A stretch of 32,411 nt of DNA from Elysia marginata (Eukaryota; Mollusca; Gastropoda; Plakobranchidae), in assembly GCA_019649035.1 (NCBI GenBank), contig BMAT01007415.1, positions 106,968 to 139,378 on the forward strand. Reading direction: 5' to 3'. The translations under genes and the position numbers were made by a program. Position 1 is the stretch's first letter. Each line of letters begins with the position of its first letter. Below are positions 26,149 through 32,411 of this stretch, piece after piece. The notes under the pieces were generated by a model. It made no database searches and was not told the origin of the DNA. It saw only the letters and a program-made list of their open reading frames with translations.

Positions 26149-29100
26149 CTGTCTTTCTATCTGTCACTGTCTTTCTCCCTCTCTTAACCTCTCTCGTTCT
26201 CTCTATCTACCACTCTTTCTTTTTCTCTCTCTCTACCCCTTCCCTCTTTCTCTGTAGTGAGCAAGCTTTGAGTATAAATCCCGTTCCACATTACGCGTAT
26301 CCCATACGGAAAAATCCGCACCGACTCTCGATCGGTTATCCCCCTTTTTTTTTGGCTTTTACACCGTGCGTGAGAAAATGACCAAGGACTTTGTAATAAC
26401 TCTTTTCCTTTTACCAACAAATTAGAAAGGAGACGCGTTATTCCAATGTCGTCGGGCAGGAAACGGTACGGAGTCTTTTCCTAAGGGATACGGTACGCGT
26501 AATGTAAAACGATCGTATCGGTACCTGAGAAAACGAATGTACGGCGAGATAGGCCGCCAAGCGAGGCCGAAGGCTAGTCACTAGGGCCTTGATGTTGGAG
26601 GACTCGGGTTCTGAGAACGGCTTGAATCCTAGGTAGTTGCTCCGTTTACAATTATTGGATATTCCGGTAGCTGGACAGTGGTGATAGTAATACACCAAGT
26701 GTACACAAAAGAGATAGATAAATAGATAGAAAGATAGAAAGATAGATGGATAGATAGATAGTTAGATAGATGATCATTAGATAGATAGATGGATGGATAT
26801 AAAGATAAATAGATACCTATATTAATGATTTATGCATTAGCCCAATGCTAAAGTGCTCAACATAGTTGGGGCGTGTTATATGGGTTGCTTCCGTGTATAC
26901 ATACATATTACAACAAGATCAGGAGGCAAAGTATTCCCATAGATAAATAGATAGCTAGATAAATAAATGATAATGGTATAAAAACCTACTGTGACTTCCA
27001 TGATAGGTAGTTTCAGAGGAGACATTTAGAGGGGAGAGAGCAGAGAGGGGAAATGAGAGAGAGAGTGGAAACTTAGAGAGTGAGAGTAACAAAGAAAGAG
27101 TAAGAGAGAGATCCAGAGAGAGAGAGAGAGAGAGATCAAATAGAGAGAGATAAAGCCTATGAACTAAATGATCGCTAGAAAGCATAGTGAAAACTATACA
27201 ACAAATCATATCACTCAATAGGCAAGGAATTGAGCCCTGAACTAACTCGCCTACCTTCTCTTTGAAGGAAACAAAAATTCCAAGATTTTAGAGCAAGTTT
27301 GTGTTACCAAACTGCCAATCAGTTGAAATATAGTTGGTCCATAAATATGAAGCTTCACTAAGTAAGTGATATTATCAAACAAAGCTAGAGAAAATAAAAT
27401 TAGCTCCAATTTTTATGCTTTTTTATTTAAATTTAAACAGAAAAAATGAAGATGGTTTAAAGGACAATAAAATTACCTACTGTTAAACGCAACATCAAAG
27501 TTTCTGTTAAGGTCAACTCCTCGGCAATCGAAGTTGATGTAGCGGCGATTCTTTCTCCACATCCGGTCCTTATCAAGGTGTAGAGGTTAAGAGGTTAAAG
27601 GTCAAAGGTGGCCAGAATATAGGTCAAGGATTTAGGGGCATGTCTCTATGATTGTGTTTTAAGGGATGAATGCGCTAATATCATTTAGTCTGGTAAGGTT
27701 GCAAAGGTCATCGTTTTAGGGTTATAGGGCTACCGGGCAAAGGAATATAGTTATAGGACTAAATTTCGAACGTCATTTGTTCATAATTCTGTAACGAATG
27801 ATAGAGTCACTGGTACGAGTGTTGACGACAGCAATATTGATAAAAAGAATTTAGTCTTTCAAAAACTTATTAGGAATGAGATTTCAACAAATGTAGCGGA
27901 ACTTTTTTATGATCATCCGAGTGAGATTTAATAATTAAAAGCTAGCACATGCCGATTTACGTTCTAATGCCTTCTTTACAAAATATTCTAAGGACAATAG
28001 ACTACATGAAAATAAGTGGGATCAAACACTATCTCTTGAATTCAATCTTTTAAATTTTTTTATAATTTGAAGATAAACGTTTTAATTAACTGCATAGTTT
28101 TTTAGTTTTGATCTTTAACCACTTGTAAAAGTAAGAAATTTACAAAACAAGAGCCTTAAATCTAGGTCTAGATTACTATAAACACTACAGGGTTTTTGAG
28201 GTGTTGTCTTCTAGCAAAGGGAAGCTACTCTTGCTTTACTTCAAATCTCATTTCCCACTTTAAGTTGATCACTGGAAGCTATGAGAATTATCTCAGTAGT
28301 TGTTCTACATAGCTGTAACAAACGACGGTCAAAAAGCAGTATCTGAGAGATACCTCACTTTGATTGTCAGATCTGAAGCAAGGAACGGCCACGGAGAAAA
28401 ACACGGTATAAAAAAGTGAAAACCCAATACATTAACGAGTGGCATGGAATTACGAAAGAGCATTAAAGGTATAAAAAAATGAAAAAAGACACGAAAGCAA
28501 CAAAAAGGAATAAAAAAGACGGGCGTAGTGAATTTTAAGGAGTAGGTTTATAATGCACTGTAAAACATAAAGTGGGGTAGGTAAGAAGTGAACGAAAAAC
28601 AAGCAATTGAGAATGAGATTAGAGCGCGAATTATCGTTCCTGTTGGCAAACTCCCTCCTTGATGCCGTATGCTTGCGGGCAAGAACGATAATTTCGTGCT
28701 CTATTCTTATTCTCAATACTTGAAAATGTAAGATTTTGCTGGCGATACTTTTTTTACTCAATTGAACGGTAGCGAGGCGTTTTAAACCGTTTTTTTTTTT
28801 ACCTAAAATGCAAGGACGTTTTTACTTTACCTACCTCATCATGAGAAAACTGGTACCCATCAGGGTTGGCCACTGGCAGAATGAACCAATCATACGTATC
28901 CAGCATGGAGACTGAGGTAGCGTCTCCACTTCGATAGCCTTGCAATAACTGAGGGCGAAACACACAATATAGAGATAAACAACCATGTTTTTATCTGTGC
29001 GTTTCCTATTCATTAAGAGACCCAGTTGATTAAGGTGGCAAGCGGCATTTACATGGTTTAGACGCCTGAAGAAGTTTTTTTTAGTAGGTGCCGATGACTT

Positions 29101-30300
29101 TATGTTGTTACCAAGGAGCTGGATAGTTGATTATTCCTAGTAAACCCTCCGTCCCATAGAGTCGCGAGGAGGCACATTCCTTCTCCCCAGTCCCTAAAGG
29201 AATAATTAGGCGTAACGTTTGACCTAAAAACTTTTGCGGTATCTCGTGCTGCGGTGACTTTGTTAGTGAAAGTAACTTATTTCTGCACTAAATGCATTAT
29301 TATGAATTTGATTGTAAAGCCGGCCCTGCTTCAAATTAAATGCCCTGAAATATACCGTTCAAATATTGTTCTAGGCTGTGTCCATTGTGCGGAAGATGGC
29401 CACTACTACGTGATCTTTACCTTCTCAATGACCCACAGGTTGACGGCTGGGGAGATCCACTCTCTGGCATGGAGTCCGGACTCAATGATCACCGCAGGCT
29501 TGACCGTTGTACCGACACTGGTAGTAGAGTTTCCGTGTAGCTAGTTGGTCCAGCAGATAGATTCAAGTATTTGAAAAAAATTTCTATCACTGTGTTCATT
29601 TCTGTATTGTGTTCTTGTTTGAATATCCCACAGAGATCTATAACTATAGGCAGATCTATATGAATAAGCCTAGCAAAAAAAAAAGTTCAATTTATAAACA
29701 TTACGATAATTCAAGCTTAAGAAAATAAGAGGCTTTGAAAAACATTCAAACGGGAAAGCAATTCTTTTCTATAAGGATATAGATAGTTATGCCAAAGATT
29801 TGTAAAAAAAATATCTCAAAACAGAAACGATTAAAAACCATGCCTTCAGCTGCATGATCCAACAGCAAATCAATCAATTAATTAACCACTCACTCACCCT
29901 CTCACTTAATCATTCAATGAATCAACCAACAAACCCACCCTTCAATCAGTCAATCGATTCACCAAATGATCGATCAATCTTTCAATAAAAAAATTGAACA
30001 ATCATTTATTCAATCGACCGATCAACAAACTAACCATTGCATCAATCAATGAATAAAACAATCAATGAATAAATGAAAAACAATAAATAAATAAACGAAT
30101 GAATGAATAAATGCGTGTTTCCACAATAACCAAATTATCAATCACTAAAGCAATGAAACAAGCAGCCAACTAATAAAATGATCAATGAATAAATGTATCA
30201 AAAAACCAGTAAAATATTCTACAAACCTACAAACTAGGAGAGCATTGGCTAAATCTTCAAAGAATGTATACTTATTTCCCATGTTCTGAGGCTGTCTATA

Positions 30301-30345
<45 letters not shown>

Positions 30346-31062
30346 CACTACCACATAACTGTATCCCCAAACCTCGATCAAAGCCATTTCCCTTCCTTCG
30401 TGAGTGAGATGTTTGAGTGCTGACATTTCCATCAGGTCAGGATTGTTCGTCGTGAGCTCCTCCAGCATGCCAACAATCTGTAAAAAATTGAATTTTACAT
30501 TGCAAAGATAAGCATCAAGGTAAAGCTTTCGTCTATGTCTCGATGTGATTGATTCCAAGATGCAGCGGATATCATAGATTTTTAATTTGAGGACACACCT
30601 TGTTGTTTCTTTCATGTAAAGCCTACTCATCTTTTCCCTTAAATTTAAAACCAAAGGAAGTTAATATGATATCGTTTTACAAAGTAGTGATGATTGCATG
30701 TACTTTTCAATTCTTGAAAGCTAAGAACAATGTATGTATTGTTTCAAATAATCAATGTGAAAACTGTGGCATCCCACTTAATAGTTGCGAAACATTAAAA
30801 AAAAACATACATGTATTTACTATATTTGTACGTGAAGAGTCTTCATGCCTAAGAAAAAAGAAGTTTGATAAACGAAGAGTTTCATTGATAATAGTTCATA
30901 ATAACAAACTAGGAGAAACAATAATATTGCGACTGCATTAAGAGCAAATTGGGTAAAGAATTGAAAGCAACGCAAAGTGCAGTTACATAGATAGTCAGAT
31001 GGTTAGTTGGACAGATGGATAGATGAATAAATAGATAGATAGATATATAGGCAGATGGATGA

Positions 31063-31100
<38 letters not shown>

Positions 31101-31162
31101 GGACTCTAGGTTTTCATGTCATGAAATACAGTGCTCAACTTGTATAAGGAGCTTTTGTGCAC

Positions 31163-31205
<43 letters not shown>

Positions 31206-31647
31206 CAGATCGATACATAGTAGTGAAATCTACTTCTGAAAATTTACTTATATTTTTGGCTTGCTACACAATGTTTCGTGCGCCTTCTGCCGGGTGCACT
31301 CTTAAGGCAAGATGTTATGCATGTAGTTTACTTAAAATTTAGAAACATTAAAAACATTAAGCACTTTTATTATAAATACTTATGTAGTACTTTTACACGC
31401 ACATAGATAGATATATAGATAGATGGATAGATAAAATAACTTACAGAGTACAGATTATGCGCATAAAATAGGAAATAAGAGATACACAGCAGTGAGGAAG
31501 GGTCCAATAAGACAGTAGACAGCGCTAGTTATTCGTACCTCAGGCAACGTGTGATATAAGCTGTGATCTACGACATTCGTGGGCGAATCAAGCATTGACC
31601 TTTTGTCTATTGAGCCGTCAGTGCGCTTAGTGGTAGCTTCAATCAAC
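21346..31647 (-). CDS. M14A zinc carboxypeptidase (CPA/CPB type), 5'-partial, nine exons
   Basis: This secreted-type metallopeptidase removes single C-terminal amino acids. Exons in coding order are 31647-31539, 30477-30373, 29540-29421, 28948-28835, 27568-27481, 26670-26525, 24488-24426, 22902-22815 and 21551-21346. All join in frame for 345 visible residues plus a stop. Catalytic landmarks in visible numbering are zinc ligands H95 and E98 in HAREW, with R97; substrate-binding R154 (MWRKNRR) and N170-R171 (VDLNRNFD); zinc ligand H223 (VHSFSQ); Y278; and general base E301 (CIELRPG). C164 and C186 align with the conserved disulfide. The first exon ends the propeptide; K15-R16 is a plausible activation site before SLYHTLPE. 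E285 stands at the S1' specificity position (255 in bovine CPA), suggesting a preference for basic residues. Signal peptide and most of the propeptide lie outside the window. Confidence 0.95.
21586..21765. repeat. Compound trinucleotide microsatellite
   Basis: TAC and TGC blocks (21586-21650) are followed by mixed AAC/CAG-like repeats and an AAT/GAT block (about 21697-21765). It lies in the last carboxypeptidase intron, about 35 bp upstream of the terminal exon acceptor. Confidence 0.95.
21766..21815. other. Microsatellite-associated short motif
   Basis: Directly after the AAT array, ATAGCGCCAAACCCCACTGT is followed by GAGCAAGCTCTAGGCGCTTT. The AGCGCC/GGCGCT ends form a small inverted repeat. 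It may be the end of a mobile element that carries a microsatellite tail. Confidence 0.4.
22339..22420 (-). mobile_element. SINE body domain, copy 2 (inverted arm)
   Basis: Collinear with 14451-14531 on the same strand (both contain ATAAATTGCTTTCC or AAATTGCTTTCC and GGTGGA). It is the reverse complement of 22529-22613. No intact tRNA head of its own is visible. Confidence 0.7.
22441..22650 (+). mobile_element. tRNA-derived SINE, copy 3
   Basis: The head contains box A TGGCTCAGTGGTTAGAGCA, a strong anticodon stem CCGGT-CTCGTGG-ACCGG with CGT (Thr) at the anticodon position, and box B GGGTTCGATTCCC. The acceptor and T stems do not pair as a standard cloverleaf. The shared body follows at 22529-22613. 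This is a SINE head rather than a functional tRNA gene. Confidence 0.75.
22815..22902 (-). CDS. Carboxypeptidase exon ([12 protein letters not shown])
   Basis: This encodes [20 protein letters not shown] then KGQAYPLLG plus one base, the helix and Y-x-x-G region of M14A. It ends phase 1 at GTAAGT. The intron before it (22903-24425) shows only a short CA run; the one after it (21552-22814) holds a SINE foldback and a compound microsatellite. Confidence 0.93.
24389..24410. repeat. (CA)n microsatellite
   Basis: A short CA dinucleotide run just downstream, in gene direction, of the 24426 carboxypeptidase donor. Confidence 0.85.
24426..24488 (-). CDS. Carboxypeptidase exon ([17 protein letters not shown])
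   Basis: At 63 nt it is the shortest exon. It encodes [20 protein letters not shown] plus I and corresponds to the L-Y-P-[YW]-G-[YF] loop after the zinc histidine. It is phase 0 on both sides. The preceding intron (24489-26524) contains CT and CAAC-type simple repeats. Confidence 0.92.
24601..24740. repeat. Degenerate CAAC/CCAA tetranucleotide repeat
   Basis: Repeated CCAACCAACC and CAACCCACC phrases in low-complexity DNA. Confidence 0.8.
24780..24811. repeat. (TC)n microsatellite
   Basis: A pure TC run of about 16 units in a carboxypeptidase intron. Confidence 0.9.
26104..26260. repeat. (CT)n microsatellite with impure tail
   Basis: About 44 bp of pure CT are followed by about 110 bp of CT-rich imperfect sequence, in the same intron as the TC run. 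Confidence 0.9.
26525..26670 (-). CDS. Carboxypeptidase exon with third zinc ligand
   Basis: It begins mid-codon (giving NTTGISNNC across the junction) and ends [12 protein letters not shown]. It contains the second disulfide cysteine, the F-S-E-P-E block and the His zinc ligand. The preceding intron (26671-27480) contains GATA and GA arrays. Confidence 0.95.
26711..26970. repeat. GATA-type arrays with unique spacer
   Basis: Imperfect GATA repeats at 26711-26815 and 26939-26970 enclose a spacer. The spacer contains GTGCTCAACATAGTTGGGGC (about 26853), related to the short dispersed repeat. Confidence 0.85.
27028..27150. repeat. (GA)n-rich microsatellite
   Basis: Imperfect GA repeats with a pure block at about 27115-27135. 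Confidence 0.9.
27481..27568 (-). CDS. Carboxypeptidase exon (WRKNRR...NRNFD)
   Basis: This encodes [20 protein letters not shown] then NRNFDVAFN plus one base. It supplies the substrate-carboxylate-binding arginines and the first disulfide cysteine. The donor at GTAGGT is chosen because it alone gives phase 1, matching the next exon; a GTAATT site 4 bp downstream would break the frame. Confidence 0.95.
28606..28717 (+). mobile_element. 112-bp hairpin MITE-like element, copy B
   Basis: Homologous to 19023-19133 in the opposite orientation. The arms pair over about 45 nt, with core GAATTATCGTTC opposite GAACGATAATTT. Relative to copy A, an A-T pair has become G-C on both sides of the stem. 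It lies in a carboxypeptidase intron. Confidence 0.8.
28835..28948 (-). CDS. Carboxypeptidase exon (NPDGY)
   Basis: This encodes [20 protein letters not shown] then [18 protein letters not shown], containing the conserved N-P-D-G-[YF] turn. It is phase 0 on both sides. The next intron (27569-28834) carries hairpin element copy B, 118 bp beyond the donor. Confidence 0.96.
29421..29540 (-). CDS. Carboxypeptidase exon with H-x-x-E zinc motif
   Basis: This encodes [20 protein letters not shown] then [20 protein letters not shown], giving zinc ligands His and Glu of HAREW. An N-glycosylation sequon (NST) is visible. Both boundaries are phase 0. The intron that follows (28949-29420) has nothing recognisable. 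Confidence 0.97.
29861..30205. repeat. Degenerate AATC/AATG tetranucleotide low-complexity region
   Basis: A long stretch built from AATCAATCA, CAATGAATAA and similar phrases, strongly diverged. It occupies most of a carboxypeptidase intron. Confidence 0.8.
30304..30354. repeat. (TAC)n microsatellite beside a splice donor
   Basis: About 17 trinucleotide units. On the gene strand this is a GTA/GTG array starting about 19 bases into the intron after the 30373 donor. Confidence 0.9.
30373..30477 (-). CDS. Carboxypeptidase exon (IVGML...EGREMALIE)
   Basis: This encodes [20 protein letters not shown] then [15 protein letters not shown], matching the S-x-E-G-R strand region of M14A enzymes. The donor GTTTGG is weak, and a GTAGTA-type repeat begins about 20 bases downstream. 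The next intron (29541-30372) contains degenerate AATC/AATG repeats. Confidence 0.94.
30986..31215. repeat. GATA arrays enclosing short dispersed repeat copy 2
   Basis: GATA repeats at 30986-31100 and 31162-31215 flank about 60 bp. That spacer includes the roughly 35-bp repeat at 31119-31153, which matches 2362-2396. A further short GATA run is at 31401-31435. Confidence 0.85.
31539..31647 (-). CDS. Carboxypeptidase exon, propeptide end to catalytic start
   Basis: This encodes [20 protein letters not shown] then [16 protein letters not shown]. It begins with one base of a split codon, so at least one upstream exon exists. YHTLPE is the typical N-terminal landmark of the mature M14A domain. 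The next intron (30478-31538) holds GATA arrays and a short dispersed repeat. Confidence 0.92.
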
Positions 31648-31660
31648 CTAAAGTTGGAAG

Positions 31661-32411
31661 ATTTTAAATTAATAAGACTTGTGGCTTATAAGTTCAAAAA
31701 TTTTAAATAAGACTTGTGGCTCATAAAGATCAAAAGTTTTAAATAAGACTTGTGGCTTATATGGTCAAAAATTTTAAATAAGACTTGTGGCTTATATGGT
31801 CAAAAGTTTTAAATAAGACTTGTGGCTCATAAAGATCAAAAATTTTAAATAAGACTTGTGGCTTATATGGTCAAAAATTTTAAATAAGACTTGTGGCTTA
31901 TATGGTCAAAATTTTTAAATCAGACTTGTGGCTTATATGGTCAAAAATTTTAATTAAGACTTGTGGCTTATATGGTAAAAAATTTTAAATAAGACTTGTG
32001 GCTTATATGGTCAAAAATTTTAAATAAGACTTGTGGCTCATATAGATCCAAGAGTTTAAATAAGAATTGTGGCTCATAGAGATCAAAGATTTTAAATAAG
32101 ACTTGTGTCTCATAAAGATCAAAGATTTTAAATAAGACTTGTGGCTCATAAAGATAAAAAATTTTAAATAAGACTTGTGCCTCATAAAGATCAAAGATTT
32201 TAAATAAGTTTTGTGGCTCATAAAGATCAAAAATTTTAAATAAGACTTGTTGCTCATAAAGATCAAAGATTTTGAATAAGACTTGTGGCTCATAAAGATC
32301 AAAAATTTTAAATAGGACTTGTTGCTCATAAAGATCGAAGATTTTGAATGAGACTTGTGGCTCATAAAGATCAAAAATTTTAAATAAGACTTACGGCTCA
32401 TAAAGATCAAA
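31661..32411. repeat. 36-bp minisatellite, about 21 units, running off the window
   Basis: The unit is GACTTGTGGCTCATAAAGAT followed by CAAAAATTTTAAATAA. Units with TTATATGGTC are 35 bp and dominate the left half; units with TCATAAAGATC are 36 bp and fill the right half. Because 36 is a multiple of three, the right half stays open on the minus strand as a 12-residue repeat (MSHKSYLKFLIF), but nothing supports translation. It sits in the intron upstream of the first visible carboxypeptidase exon. Confidence 0.95.

Noticed and set aside
26184..26420. Minus-strand open frame rich in Arg and Glu
   Set aside because: It is the translation of the CT-rich simple repeat with no conserved domain.
30145..30654. 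A 169-codon minus-strand open frame with a poly-Val tract
   Set aside because: Only its middle (30373-30477) is a real exon. The poly-Val part is the TAC microsatellite in the intron, and the N-terminal part is intron sequence.
31661..32411. CRISPR-like array
   Set aside because: The repeats are directly adjacent with no unique spacers, and the locus is an intron of a eukaryotic gene.

Overview
This is a eukaryotic, AT-rich window built of short exons (63-206 nt) separated by introns that are mostly several hundred bases to about 2 kb long, with GT/AG boundaries. It carries abundant microsatellites (GATA, CT, TAC, AAT, CAAC), small foldback elements and tRNA-derived SINEs. The style of the non-coding DNA, including recurring TCTAGATC-like motifs, and the protein sequences suggest a marine invertebrate, most likely a mollusc and perhaps a gastropod. 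That taxonomic call is inference, not proof.

Layout. (1) 1-627: upstream flank and 5' UTR of the first gene. (2) 628-15108, plus strand: a glycerol kinase gene of the FGGY family. Fifteen consecutive exons (628-12293) join without a frame error into 504 codons. A terminal exon at 15002-15108 supplies a hydrophobic C-terminal tail and the stop. The conserved block expected between these two parts is absent from readable sequence and probably lies in the 825-base assembly gap at 13531-14355. (3) 15109-21345: a 6.2 kb convergent intergenic region with no recognisable gene. It holds two ancient dispersed repeats that also occur in the glycerol kinase introns, a 64-bp tandem duplication and a 111-bp hairpin element. 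(4) 31647 down to 21346, minus strand: nine exons of a secreted M14A zinc carboxypeptidase (CPA/CPB type). They cover the last residues of the propeptide and the complete catalytic domain to the stop codon. The signal peptide and most of the propeptide lie beyond the right edge. (5) 31648-32411: the next carboxypeptidase intron, filled by a 36-bp minisatellite that runs off the window.

The two genes converge tail to tail and have no obvious functional link. Glycerol kinase acts in intracellular lipid and glycerol metabolism; the carboxypeptidase is a digestive or extracellular peptidase. I see no operon, CRISPR array, phage or novel defence-type system. The more interesting signals are in the non-coding DNA: near-identical inverted repeats that bracket glycerol kinase exons 13-14 (a circular-RNA-favouring layout), a duplicated exon end with its splice donor, a hairpin family with a compensatory base change, a head-to-head SINE foldback, and a minisatellite that switches to a 72-bp higher-order repeat. 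Within the carboxypeptidase, a glutamate stands at the S1' specificity position.
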